Below, piece after piece: positions 25,975-39,100 of a stretch of 64,000 bases of DNA. Made by a program: the position numbers and the translations under genes. Numbering within the stretch: position 1 is the stretch's first letter; each line of letters starts with the position of its first letter. The stretch is from Ectocarpus siliculosus. Taxonomy: Eukaryota > Sar > Phaeophyceae > Ectocarpales > Ectocarpaceae. Below the pieces are notes generated by a model. The model was not told the DNA's origin. It searched no databases and saw nothing but the letters and a program-made list of their open reading frames with translations. The DNA is taken from positions 951,859-1,015,858 of the forward strand of contig FN649749.1 in NCBI GenBank assembly GCA_000310025.1. Direction: 5' to 3'.

Positions 25975-28900
25975 GAGAGACAGGGCCCAATGACAGGTAT
26001 TGCTTGAATAGGTCTGTCCGGCGACGATTGGGGATATATAGCGACCGGCAAGGCGGTAGAACGGCAGTGGACCGAGGGCATTTAGAGAGTTATTCTCGGG
26101 ATGGTCGTGGAGATGCTCTTGAACATAGACTACAGGAAGAGGAGAGTCGTGGATTCATCAAAGAGGGTATCCGTTTGGACTACACACGTCGACTCAGCGA
26201 GGAACACTGCCCAAGTATCCCCCGACAGTGACTCGTGTCTCCGCGAAAGCCTCTCAACCAAGTTTGGAATGCCGAACTACATCGACTAGACTCGGCTAAG
26301 TGCCGGATCGTTGTGATCGCGGGAAGCGAAAGCGTCCAAGTCTAATGGTGGCGTCAAAGCTAGAAGAATGACAAGTCAACCAACTTCAGCTCAAACAAAT
26401 GTCCACGTGGATTCGGCCGCTGTGTCTGTGTCTGAATGATCGGAGGAAAGGACGACAGAGAGCAACGGACTAGGGTCGAATCGGCCCGTGTGTTTGGCTA
26501 CGGCGGTTAGTTGGCTTCGAATTTCATTTCCAGGAGAGGGAATGAGTCGCCTCCGAGTGGATCTAACCTATCAAGGTATTATTCACATCGCATCAGTGAC
26601 GACCCCGGTGAGCTACTCATGCGAGCGACCTCTCCTGCACCATATTCCTGAGAAGGCTACATACAATAGCCGAAGAACGGACTACGGTTTTCTGAGCTGT
26701 TAGTGTGTGCATGGCTGCGGTCGCAGGGGTGAGAAGGCAGAGAATCACGGGGGTGGGCGGGAGATGGTACAACATGCCCGAGTGGTGTTGCGACAACCGC
26801 CGGGAGAAGAGGTGCGGTTTGAATACGAAGCAGAGTCCGTCCACGGGAAACAGCATGGCGTCAACATCCGAAATTCAACGAGGTCGCGAGAGGGACCCAA
26901 ACCTTAGGGGGATTTGGCTTCAACAGCTGTCTACGAGTCGGGAAGAAGAGAATCGAAGACGAAAGCGAAGAGCACACCGGCCGGAAGGACGACGTCACCG
27001 TTCGGCTAGTTCAGGTAGATGTCGCCGTGGCAGTAGGGGGGACGAAACCTTCCAGACAACAATGAGGATTTGATGTTGGAGGCATGACGCCGAGAGATGT
27101 CTTCAACGAGTGGCGGGTCGTTCGTCACCTTCATCGTCGTCGAGATAAAGTCTGCTAAACGTCTCTTTGAACGGCGGGGGGGCGCGACCAAGTGTCGATC
27201 ATTGTGAAGCGGGTCACACCACGGTATGACGACATGCTGATACAGAGATGAAGCGGAAGCAGGAGAGAGAAGGCCCGTTGTTTCGATATTGCTTGAATGG
27301 GTCTGTCCGGCGACAATTAGGAATCTAGCGACCGTCATGACGCTTTTGACCGAAGGCAATATTAGACACGTGTACTCAACGGAGCGTCCGAGCGGGCATG
27401 GAAGAACCAAAATGTGATAATGGACTACTCGGGATGGTCGTGGAGATGTTCTTGAACATGCAGGAAGAGGAGAGTTGTGGATTCATCAAAGTTGGACTAC
27501 ACACATCCACTCAGCGAGGAACACTGCCCAAGTATCCCCCGGCAGTGAATCATGTCTCCACGAAAGCCTCTCAACCAAGTTTGGAATGCCGAACTACATC
27601 GACTAGACTCGGCTAAGTGCCGGATCGTTGTGATCGCGGGAAGCGAAAGCGTCCAAGTCTAATGGTGGCGTCAAAGCTAGAAGAATGACAAGTCAACCAA
27701 CTTCAGCTCAAACAAATGTCCACGTGGATTCGGCCGCTGTGTCTGTGTCCGAATGATCGTAGAAAAGGACGACAGAGAGCAACGGACTAGGGTCGAATCG
27801 GCCCGTGTGTTTGGCTACGGCGGTTAGTTGGCTTTGAACTTCATTTCCAGGAGAGGGAATGAGTCGCCTCCGAGTGGATCTAACCTATCAAGGTATTATT
27901 CACATCGCATCAGTGTCGACCCGGCCAGCTACTCATGCGAGTGGCCTCTCCTGCACCATATTCCTGAGAGGGCTACAAAAGCCACAATCAATTGGGTTTT
28001 CTGAGCCGTTAGTGTGTGCATGGCTGCAGTCGCAGGGGTGAGAAGGCAGAGAATCACGGGGGTGGGCGGGAGATGGTACAGCATGCCCGAGTGGTGTTGC
28101 AACAACCGCCACGAGAAGAGGTACGAGTGGGATACGAAGAAGAGCGGCAAGACTTTAACGTCCGAAATTCAACGAGGTCGCGAGAGGTACCCAACCCCCA
28201 GGGGGTTCGGCTACAGTTGTCTACGAGTCGGGGAGAAGAGAATCGAAGACGAAAGCGAAGAGCACACCGGCCGGAAGGACGACGTCACCGTTCGGCTAGT
28301 TCAGGTAGATGTCGCCGTGGCAGTAGGGAGGACGAAATTTTGCAGACAACAATGAGGGGTTGATGTTGGAGGCATGACGCCGAGAGATGTCTTCAACGAG
28401 TGGCGGGTTGTTTTTCACCTTCATCGTCGTCGAGATAAAGTCTGCTGAAAGCCTCTTTGAATGGTGAGGGGGCGCGACCAAGTGTCGATCATTGTGAAGC
28501 GGGTCACACCACGGTATGACGACATGCTGATACAGAGATGAAGCGGAAGCAGGAGAGAGAAGGCCCGTTGTTTCGATATTGCTTGAATGGGTCTGTCCGG
28601 CGACAATTAGGAATCTAGCGACCGTCATGACGCTTTTGACCGAAGGCAATATTAGACACGTGTACTCAACGGAGCGTCCGAGCGGGCATGGAAGAACCAA
28701 AATGTGATAATGGACTACTCGGGATGGTCGTGGAGATGTTCTTGAACATGCAGGAAGAGGAGAGTCGTGGATTCATCAAAGTTGGACTACACACATCCAC
28801 TCAGCGAGGAACACTGCCCAAGTATCCCCCGGCAGTGAATCATGTCTCCACGAAAGCCTCTCAACTAAGTTTGGAATGCCGAACTACATCGACTAGACTC

Positions 28901-29455
28901 GGCTAAGTGCCGGATCGTTGTGATCGCGGGAAGCGAAAGCGTCCAAGTCTAATGGTGGCGTCAAAGCTAGAAGAATGACAAGTCAACCAACTTCAGCTCA
29001 AACAAATGTCCACGTGGATTCGGCCGCTGTGTCTGTGTCCGAATGATCGTAGAAAAGGACGACAGAGAGCAACGGACTAGGGTCGAATCGGCCCGTGTGT
29101 TTGGCTACGGCGGTTAGTTGGCTTTGAATTTCATTTCCAGGAGAGGAAATGAGTCGCCTCCGAGTGGATCTAACCTATCAAGGTATTATTCACATCGCAT
29201 CAGTGTCGACCCGGCCAGCTACTCATGCGAGTGGCCTCTCCTGCACCATATTCCTGAGAGGGCTACAAAAGCCACAATAAGTTGGGTTTTCTGAGCTGTT
29301 AGTGTGTGCATGGCTGCGGTCGCAGTGGCGATGGAGGCGGGTGGTGATAGAGGAGAGAATCAACGGGGGCGGTCAGGAGATGGTACAGCGTGCCCGAGTG
29401 GTGTTGCAACAACCGCCGCGAGAAGAGGTGCGGGTTGAATACGAAGAAAGGCAAG
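25975..29455 (+). repeat. Large tandem repeat, 1.29-kb unit, about 2.7 copies
   Basis: The word GGTCTGTCCG occurs at 26011, 27300 and 28590, giving periods of 1289 and 1290 bp. Copies 2 and 3 are nearly identical over most of their overlap; copy 1 is more diverged at its start. The third copy stops near 29455, where similarity to GATACGAAGAAGAGCGGCAAG ends. Two frames persist in the full units: a minus-strand one of 134 residues (27410-27006 and 28700-28296) and a plus-strand one of 114-122 residues (from 26705 and 28014). Neither shows a known domain. The unit could be a satellite or a tandemly amplified mobile element. Confidence 0.9.
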
Positions 29456-32339
29456 TACAACGAGAGCCGTGCCTGCCGCCAGTTTCATTAGATCTCGACA
29501 TCTGCCCAGAATATCAGGGAATCGGAGATCCCGATCTCGACATCTTCCCGAAAAAATCAGAAATCAGTTTCGATCTCTCGACATGTGCCGAGAAACCAGT
29601 CTACTGTAGATCTCTCGACGAAAATGCGTTCTACAGTAGTCTACACTCTTGCCTTTGGTGCCGTTGGTGGTGTTGCCTTGTCGTCCTTCGTGGAAAGTCG
29701 TGTCGTGTCGTGTGGAGGCGGGCTGGCGGGCGGGCGGGCGGGCGGGCGGGCGGGCGGGCGGAATGTGGTGACTTGCTTGGTCTTGACCACGAGCGACACG
29801 GCGACCCAAGAACGGCTCAACCTGAGTGGGGTAACGAGTCAACAGTAACATGCGTGACAGACCATGAAACGTCCAACAATTTTTCTAAGGCTTTTCGTGC
29901 AAGTTAGTCATCAAGAGTAGTGGTCACGGGCTTCGATAGCCATATCTACCCGAGGTTTTGACCGTCGCAGGCAGGCCCTGGATACGACGGTAGGCCGCAT
30001 TGAAGGTGCTACACACGACATAGCAAGAAAGTGATCAACCTCTGGTAGTCTCGCAGGTGAGCGAGCGTAAACATGTAGACTACAGTAGTTGTACAAGTTG
30101 TGCCGAAGTTGGTAATATCTGTCTATGGTGCAGCAAATGCACCAGTGGATCCATTACATGGGATAGAAACGGGGGCAATGGTGTGGTCTTGGCAACGCGC
30201 AGACTACGGCTGGTCAGTGGCGGAAACACTCGCAATGGTGCATGGTGGACGGTGGACCTGAGATCATGATCATAAGCGGAGCAACAGAAACGGAGATTAC
30301 GGAGATTTTCATCCCTCGCACGACCCCCTTGGGCATCTCTGTACACGACAACAAGCAGTTGGTGCCTTTTACGAGATCGATGCAGAGCTTGTTCAGCACT
30401 CTCCATGCCCCCCATCATCCGCTACGAGTTGGGCCCTTACCTCCTTACATCACAGTCATGGAACAGTATTTCCAGAGGTCACCACAGCTAGAGCAACAGC
30501 CTGGCGTTTGCTTGTCTTGTCTTGGGCAGAGGATGACCGATATTGCAAACTTGCAAACAGGGAAACACCAATACTGTATTAAGAAAAAAAAAAAAAAAGT
30601 GGGGGAGGAGATGCGGCGGAATTACATCGTTTGTTCCGTCTCGCAGCCTCTCCTTTTACGAGCAAACCTGCCGTCGTGTGTGAACACCTTTCAGCGAGAA
30701 CGGATGGATATGCAACACGTCCAAGGGAAGCCTTACCTACATGCCTTGTCTCTGGTTGCGCCACGATTTGGCACAGCACAGCAGCAGGTGCTAAATGCTG
30801 AGACGCTGGAGACACACGTACCAAACACACACACACCTTGACACAGCGGCAAAATGACTTGCTTGCCTGGATCATCATTCGAAGTCGCGAAAAAGAGAGT
30901 CGGGTAGCCAAGCAAAGCGTGGAGTCCGGTGTGAGTGTCTGCCATGTCTCGGCGTTCTGCGCAAAGTGGTGATGGAGAGACATGTTCGGTTCCCACACAC
31001 CGCACGGTGGGGGCATGTTGTCTTGCGCATGATGAGGGATGACCGGATACACATCCAGCAGTATAACGTATATGCTGTGACTACAACCACTGGTACTACT
31101 TCTTCAGAATCACACATGGCGGCAGCTACTACTGCGTACTCCTGCTTGGGTAATGTAGGTCAGCATCTGCTTGTTGGCGCACTTTCGCCAGCGACAACGA
31201 GGCTGCACGGCAAAAGCAATAATCCGCTTTACAGTAGACCATCATCATCTACCGATCGATGTGCAGAGCTTGCGCCCGCGGCCATCGCCGCGGTCGTGTC
31301 ATCCAAGCAAGGTTGTTCTTTGAAAGCCCCTCCCCATGAAAGAAGGAGGCTTCTTTTTCTGGCTCTCTCTACTACTGCTGAATACGTTTGTTTTGAGATC
31401 CTGAGCGGGTGAGTCTCTCACGCACAAAGCCCACCCTCCGACACCTAAATAATAACGGGAAGTCGACTATAACAACGCAGACATCGGCGATGAGCCTCTA
31501 TCTTTTCCGCACTACTCTCAACACACACCCAGCCCAGGGGGTCAGAGAGCATTCTGAAAGCTCGGATAAAGGGAGTAAGCGAACAAATCAGCAGGCTACT
31601 GCACACATCGTGCATGGTACTCTTTTCAACCCGCCGTTCAGCTTTTCCGTTGGAAACAGGTAGGTGTGCTCTGCAGAGGCCTGCATCTATCAGGAACATA
31701 ATAAGAGTGGACGGCCGTGTGGTGCTGCGATGGTTGGGTCTTGGGTGCAGGTTGATGTTGAGGGCACTTGGCGGAGGAGGACTGGTGATTTGTTTCGTGG
31801 TCTGGGGTGTGTGGGGGGAGAGGGACAATCAATGTGAGCTTGTTGTGTGGATCATGGTTCTTTTATTTTTCGGTGGTATCCATCCGTCGTGCGAGAGACG
31901 GTAAAATAGGTAATACAAGTAGACCTACGAATCGCGATGTACCGTCTTCTTCTGCACTCGATTAGGCAACATAAAAACACACAGAAAGACTACCCGTTCG
32001 AGATGTACATATATACCCACATTCGAACGGGATGTGGTGGAGTATTTTCAGTGAGTGGAGGAAAACCGGCTGTTACGAAAAATATGTCCTTGATGATGAC
32101 GTATGTAGTATCTGTTGCTGATCATGTTTTTGTCAGTCACTGATTACAATCGACTGTTTTTAATTTTTTATCTGTGCATAGAATTACACTTTTTAATTGA
32201 GTGGTCGATTTCTAGAATCGCCCTCCCACCTTGTCCCACCCCGAAAAATTACTTGAAAAACATGTTTGCACATGAAGTTTAATAAAAAGACAACCTTGAC
32301 GAACAGACGAAGAAGCGACACGAGCGCCAACGTACTCAC
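29456..32339. other. Gene-free, repeat-littered stretch
   Basis: After the tandem array comes a patch with recurring TCTCGACAT words (29495-29585), the GGGC repeat at 29724-29761, and a poly-A run at 30583-30597. A 199-residue frame (30242-30841, plus) crosses the poly-A run as polylysine and is probably chance. I see no splice-bounded exon. Confidence 0.45.
29724..29761 (+). repeat. (GGGC)n microsatellite
   Basis: About nine GGGC units in a row. The plus strand has many short G-runs and could form quadruplex-like structure (inference). It lies just outside the right edge of the 1.29-kb tandem repeat. Confidence 0.9.
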
Positions 32340-33125
32340 CCTACCACTCGTTGCGATAGCCTCAACACAACATGCATACTCCGGAGTATTGCGAAGCCCT
32401 CCCCCATCGATTTTGAAGGCCTTCTCTTCTTGTTTCGTGTATGTCACACCATGCAGTAGTTAGCGCCCGCCCGCGCTTCAGAACCTGGGGAGACAAGAAA
32501 TTCAGGGCGAAAACGAAAGACTCATTTAAAACTTGGGCATAAGAACAAGTGCTTCGTCGAGAAGCCTACCAAAGTACACTAAAACCTATGCAGTTGCTGT
32601 TGGGGTACCATATCGAGAAACTAAGAATGGAGCCTCGGCCAAGACAGCCAGCGTGATTGCGGGCGCTAACTAACGGTGATCGTCGCGTTTCAAGTGGCCT
32701 TACGAGCTCCTTGGTTGTTCCACAATGTTGCATCAGATGCGAATGACTCACCTTGGAAGCTGCCCATGGCGGCCTGAGTTTGGTAGGCCTGTCTTCTCTC
32801 TGTATCTGTATCTTTCTGTCTCTCAAGCTGGTGCCTGGAGATAGATCGGGTCTTGCCTTGATTGGAGCTCAGAATGTAACCAAAATTGGGCTCAATGCAT
32901 TCGAACAGCACAGCAAGCAGCACGTGATGCGAAGGAGAGGGGGGCAGGTAAAAGTGTGATCGTAGGCAGGCTTCTCTCTTCCAGCCAGCAGCCAGGTGGT
33001 GTTGAGTGATGATAGATGATTTGGTAGAGGTGTCAGGCCGAGACCGCCTCCTTGAAGAAGCGTAACTGTCGCCTCTTCGTCGAAAGGTGCGGCTTGACCA
33101 CCGACTCTTCGACACCCTTTTAGGG
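32340..33125 (-). CDS. Candidate small multi-exon gene (weak)
   Basis: Three short stretches look like exons. About 33125-33045 encodes VEESVVKPHLSTKRRQLRFF followed by KEAVSA. About 32838-32751, between acceptor TATCTCCAG and donor CAAG|GTGAGTCA, encodes HQLERQKDTDTERRQ and then AYQTQAAMGSF. About 32440-32333 encodes KAFKIDGGGLRNTPEYAC and then CVEAIATSG before a GTGAGTAC donor. Each has good borders or charged helical character, but I could not join them in a single proven frame and no start codon is assigned. No domain is recognised. Chance resemblance remains possible. Confidence 0.25.
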
Positions 33126-33664
33126 CAGACGAGGGAGCATCCGACCGCCCTGGACCCCCATCCATATATCCCTTGTGTTTAGTGTATCGCGACCAATACG
33201 GGATGTCGGGTACTCGGGTTCGGCCATTGTACATCGTGGTACAATGGTCTATTTGAACTATCCACACGGGCGCCGCCGGAACAAGATAACGGTGGTGGAT
33301 AGATTCCAAAATTGGGACCCGGGGCGGGCAAAGGAGGCGGGTGTTTGCGTGGTTGTTGCCCGCCCCCGCCCCACCACTGAATGAACACGTAATACTCGAG
33401 TAAATGAAACTATGTACTTCATGTGGATATTTTACTAAACCAAGCAGATCCGGATTGTATTTCAAGCGTGACTATCACACACGAAATGACGTGTTCGCTG
33501 TGTGTGGTGCTGTCGTGGCGTACAAGCACACAAAGATCGAAGGCCCTTGCGGAACTTGGAAATTTGTCGTGCCGGCCGAATGTGAAACATTTGATCATGT
33601 ACCACAGATGCCTGATCAACCCATGGCATTTATATATATATATGGTTAGGCGCAGCAAGTGCAA

Positions 33665-33830
33665 GTATGATGAGCAGCTTCTGGTTCATCCTTGTGAAAC
33701 GCAGCCTGGGCCGAGGAGACCCCGGCATATCGCTCCGTCCCGGCATTGTAGAGATGCGAGGTCAATGGTCTATGACTATTCGGCACGTTTACATTGTGAG
33801 TATGCATACACCCCCGCTTACGAACCCACC
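33665..33830 (+). repeat. Dispersed repeat family 3, copy 1
   Basis: About 150 nt resemble 46145-46275. Shared anchors are CTGGTTCAT, CGGCATATCGCTCCGTCC, GATGCGAGGTCAATGGTCTA (GATGCGAAGCCAACGATGTA in the other copy), CGTTTACAT and GAGTA. A third fragment lies at 23470-23530 (GATGCGAGGTCAATGGTCTA, ACGACTACGGCATGC). The word TGGTCTAACGACTACGGC resembles a tRNA D-arm, so a tRNA-derived SINE is possible (inference). Confidence 0.6.
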
Positions 33831-36122
33831 CGCCCTACCCGCTCAATCGGTTGCTGTACGTACTTCGTTTCGGGGATTGCCAGCTGAATTATTAACGGAA
33901 CAACACATTTAGAAGGTACGAAGCCAGATATTATCTACCCCCTCACCCAAGGCGACGGGGTAGACAACGCACAGAGCGGCCTAAGGTATGGACGGGGGTC
34001 CGATGATATTGGGTTCGTAATCCTCAAAGCATGCGAAAGAGAAGGTACGAAAGACGATAAACGATGCGCAGAGATTTTTAAGGAATAGTCTAATTGTCAG
34101 GAGAGAGGGAGATCGGAAGGTTGTAAGCAAGTCGCACGTCAAGAGGTCGAGATCATCGTCGGGTCTGCCGGCACAGGTCTAAACCCCTAAACTTCTTTGC
34201 TTCATGTGTGTGTCCTTGATGGTCGTGGTTGCGGGGGAGTATCCGGTCCACAGGAAAAATGGACCCCCCAGCCGATGTTCAAAGCTCACTTCCTCCACGA
34301 CGGAGAGGATGTACAAGACGAAACACACGATACGTTTTCGGAAAGCCCTCGACGAGACGCTTCCAACACCGGCATTTTCGGCACCGCCACTCTTTTCTGC
34401 TGCGGAGTACGCAGTTTTTCCACGACGCAGATGCCCATGAAGGCCGCCCAATCGCATGCATTGATGCCGTGCCGTTCCTTGCCCGCGGGTACATTGGCGA
34501 AGAGTATTTGCAGTCCACCCTCGCATTGTAAAAAACCGAAGGTCTACTCCAACGGCGATGAGGCTTAGAGCACCAACGTGGGCGACGTGTAGGAAGCTTT
34601 TCGCGGTCTCTTCAAGAAGAGTACATTCGAGAGAAGAATTACTCAGCCTTTTCTGAAAAAAGAAAAGGCACCCACTTTCGTTTTACCCCCGGGGTTGAAG
34701 TTCTTCTGTTCGAGAGACAGGACCGTACGGTACGTAAAACACTGTGTGCGGTTACTTGTCAAGGAGATTTCGATGCAATGTGCGAGAGCAGCGATTTCGA
34801 CAGCCCGACGCAAGCGCCGCCTCCGCTCTACAGCATGGACAAAAATCACCTCTATCGTGACGTCGTGGTGTGGTTCATGAATTGCAACAAGTTCAGACCG
34901 TTTGTTTTGGATCTATCAGGATCTTCGGTTCTCTGGGAGTGATGGGCCGTCACTCCTCCAGTCAGCCACCCTGCCACGAGCAAAGAATTTCAAGTCCCCA
35001 CCAACATGAACAGGTAGCAGAGCAGAATCGGTGAGCTGCAAAGGCACACGGCCGCAAGAGAGGTGAATCTTGTCGAAGAAGTGACGTCACTCAACGGCCA
35101 CGGGAGCTCGGCCATGTAAGATTTTGACGGCAGTCAGAATTTGACGGCAGTCACATTTTCACGGCAGCACAGTCAACAAATAGTGTCTCGAGTGCCATCC
35201 AAATGAAGATCAGTTCACACATCCTAGAAATGAATAACTTTTGCTGAGAAAATGACAAGGAATCCGTGTCCAGGCTCACAATTTAAACGCCGAACGCATT
35301 GCTTGCCCGACTATGAAGCACACGTTGCTCGCCGTTTTCCTGAATCACGAATAAGAGGCTCCAACCCGACCACTTCCACCAGCAAAATACAAGCTAACAG
35401 TCCTCAACCAAACCTCCTGACAAGTGACATCAAGGCCAACATACGAGTCTGGTTTACGGGTCGGCACCTGCCGATGGCGGTTTCAGCACATCGGATACGC
35501 TCTCGCTTCGTCACGGTGTTTGCCGTTTACACTAAAACAATATTACCACATTAGACTGCATCTGCTGAGCCACACGAACAATCAACATCAAACCGTACAG
35601 GGCCATCCCGAGAACTCTGAAGCTCAATCGGCGACAGATGGCGATGTATTATCGATGTCGAACAAGTATTCACATGATAGCCTTGATCTCTCGGCACAGC
35701 GATACGCTCCCATTCCATTGCCGTGTATCGCTTAACCACAAAAACACAGGACCAATCAGAAACGGCCTGGTTAAATGGATTTCTTTGCGCACAAAAAAAC
35801 AAGAAGCTGTGACAAGTCCAACACCATCGATTTACATCAACTCCAACAATTGCAGGCTTAAACGCCTGCGTCTTGTTGGTGGTGATCATTTCCTGACTTG
35901 CGGTACCCAAAATAGATTGCGGTACGGAGGTCCGATCGAAAACATGCCCGTTCACGATAGTCCAGCAGCGAGGAAATCAGCCAAGAGCCGCAGTAAGAGC
36001 AACACTCCGTCCGCCCAAACAAACCGACCCAACCGCCTTGTCTGCGTACCGTCTGTAGATCTCCCTTTCTAGCGTCAGCTTCGCGGAGTAAACTGGACCG
36101 AGCGGGCGGACCTCTTGACCAA
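33831..36122. other. Gene-free stretch
   Basis: This separates the dispersed repeat from the 3' end of the unknown 485-residue gene. It contains the MITE relic at 34243-34425 and a patch at 35117-35165 where TTTGACGGCAGTCA-type words recur three times. The last few hundred bases probably include the 3' untranslated region of the neighbouring minus-strand gene. Confidence 0.45.
34243..34425. mobile_element. MITE-family relic
   Basis: Shared internal words are AGAGGATGTACAA, TTCGGAAAGCCCTCGACGAG, CTTCCAACACCGGCATTTTC and CTGCTGCGGAGTACGC. The ends are degraded; only a hint of the left inverted repeat (GGACCCCCCAGCCGATGTTC) remains. The family is the same as at 6560, 15689 and 43954. Confidence 0.55.
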
Positions 36123-39100
36123 TTACATGGACTGATTCGCCGGGAAGACGTCACCGATCTGCTTGACGCTGTGGAGCCTCTCCTTCTCCCTCTCAAGCTC
36201 CAGCTTCTCCCTCTCCGCCTCGCGGGTCCTGATTTCCAGCTCCTCGGCTTTCTTTTTGACCCCCTGCTTCAAAGGCGGGGGACGTTTCGTGAGCGTGTAT
36301 GTGGGAGAGAGAGGGCAAGAAAGAGGAAGCTTTTCCAGCGGGAACGCACTTTACCTACATGGCCTCCTCCGGCTTGTGAGCATTCTTTTTGGGGCACACA
36401 GGAGGACGTCGGTGTTTATGAGGACACGGAATGGAACGTGTTCGAACCCCCGGTGAATATTCTCCGTTGCGCTCGGTCGATAGTGTCGCAAAGCGCACTC
36501 TTCGATACAACGCAGCCAAACTGTGGAAAATATGATAGCATTTGTTATGCCTTGTGTACCTCGTCTTCTCCTAAACACGCGCTCTTCGATACAACGCAAT
36601 CAAACTGTGGAAAACATGGCAGGATTCGCCATGGCTCGTTTCTCTCGTTCTTCTCCTCGTTTGCCGTGTGTTGATGAATTTCATCGACGGAGTGCAGCCG
36701 GATGGCAAGCCGAGAGCGCCGGACCAAAATCTGCGCTTCTAAGACCGGAGACACAGATTTTGGAAGTTTTCATTTTGATTGGTTGAGGTTCGCTGGGCTG
36801 TTCGAGTCAAAAGCACGTCGTCAGCTGTGTGAGCTTGTAGAGCTTTGGGAAAGGTCTCATAACAGCTGTGGGTTGGTCCCGCTGCCTGCTTTATTGTTCC
36901 TCTTGCGTCACCTTTTTGATGACACTGTGCTCTCATGAGCCAGCCCACTCCGGTCACTTGTTTGGATAATATAAAAGGGCACTGGCGCGACCCCCGGTCT
37001 TGCTCACTTGAGGGCTAGTCTAAAGCTCCCAAACGTAGGGTTTGAGACAAGGACTGCCACAGGTGCCATACGAATGCTGTGTCAACACTTGTTCGAGCTG
37101 AGCAATACCAGCGATCCGAATCTCTCCCGCTTGTCATCAGGACACGTACACTGCCAGCCCAACCCCAAGGGTCCGTGGACGGGGCTGGGGCTGTGAATGC
37201 CGCACCTGCTCACACTGCGCGATGAAGGGCGCGACCTGTGTCTCCCACTTCTCGTTCCACAGCATGAGCGCGTGCTGCTCTTCCGCCTCGTAGCTCTGGC
37301 CGATTCATTGCCATTGTCATTGTCATTGAAGGTTGCAACGACCGCAGCAAACAAGAGGACGGAGGGTAAGCCTTGATGGGGTTTTTCGACTGTCATCGAG
37401 GGTAGCAACGACCGCAGCAAACAAGTGGACGGAGCGTAAGCCTTGATGGGGTTTTTCGACTGTCAATGAAGGCAGCAACGACCGCAGCAAACAAGAGGAA
37501 GGAGCGTGAGCCTTGATGGGGTTTTTGGACTGTGATTGAAGGCTGCAACGACCGCAGCAAACAAGAGGACGGCGCGTAAGCCTTGATGGTGTTCTTAGGG
37601 CTTGTGACCACGGATGCTCATTTCCAACTGGTTTCGGGAGCGGTGCGAAAGGCGGGGTACAGGACATCAGAGGTCAGCACGGGGTTGTCTTGTGAAAACA
37701 ATACGCCGCAACGACAACACAACAACAGTTTCCGTGTGCAAGACTCGAGAACACGAAGCACGAAGAAGAGACATATACCACATATAAGCGAGGGGTAGCG
37801 TGCTAGCAAAGATGGTCAACTACGGTGAAACAGGTCAGGCGAGGTGAATCGTTACAATAGCGTCCGATAGTTAACTGCCGAACCACCGCGTGCCGCCGCC
37901 TTGAAACTGCTCGTGACGACCACAAGCGTTTGTGTTTTGTCGTGTTGGGGTCCATGCGTCGAGGCGCTCCAATCGTCACACTAACATCTGTTCGTCCAAC
38001 GGCAAACCCAAAACTTGTTAGGCTGTTGCATGCAAAACCAAATCTTCGCCAGGACCACGAACACTCAACGTGCGTGTCGTGCCAGGCATGCGCTCTGGGC
38101 TCTACAGCATCCAGTTGTTTGTTGTTCCCGACGTAGCTGCTGCTGCTGCTGCTGCCGCCGCCGCGGTATCAGTATCCTGTTGGAACTCAAACCCTTTCAA
38201 ACATGAACCAAACCTAGCGTGCATTCGAAAGGCAATCCCTTCATCGTGACGCGTTGCGTCGCCGACTTCAAGCGCAGCCAAAACCACGCATACATGTGTG
38301 CCGTACGTGTTGTTTTGTTGCGTTGTGCTGCGTCTCGTAGTTTTCATTGCAGGCCAAGACACAAAAAAAGCAGACACTCAATTCACCTTGACGCATTGTG
38401 TTGCCGACTCCAATTTCCGCTCGTCCTCCAGCATTTGTTTCCTCAGCTCTTGCACCGCCCTCAGCATCATCGCTTCGTCTGCCCTTCCCTTCTGCACCTT
38501 GCTCTGATACTCCTTCTTTTGCTGATGAATCAACCACAGGTGAAAAGGACAAAAACACAACAACTTCAAAATTGATCACGTAAAAGAGCTGAAAAACTTC
38601 GACTACAAGGTCATCCAAAAGCTCTTTATTCCTCAACATAAATGGTGCACCGCCCTTACCCTATCGATTGGGCCGACTTCGGCTTCTGCAGGAAGCTCTG
38701 AAATCTACTTCTCGTCTAGTTTGGCGTGGAGGAAAAACAAAGCGTCTTCAGATCTTAAACGACATCGCCATGTGTGTGTGTGTTTTACAAACGTCTGGAC
38801 CTGCTTCATAACAACATAACGGCAGCTACAGTAACAACGACATCAACATCCAACACCACCAACAACGCTGAAAAAAAAAAAAAACGAAAACTCATCAGAC
38901 TCACCTCTTCAAATGGTTGTCGTTGGGCCCGGGCGTCTTCCTGGATCTTAACCTTCTCCCTCTGTAAGCGAGCCCCGAGGATCGACAGATCGGCTAGCTC
39001 GTCCATGCTAGCGTTGGCGAAGTCTACCGTACTGGCATCCTCAAACCGTCCAGAAAACCCTGGGAGCGCCCGAACTTCCGCCGGGATCGGGACCGGGGTC

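Noticed and set aside
29302-29907. 201-codon plus-strand frame
   Set aside because: Part lies in the third tandem unit and part in the GGGC microsatellite; composition explains the opening.
30242-30841. 199-codon plus-strand frame
   Set aside because: It reads through a poly-A run as polylysine and has no conserved pattern.
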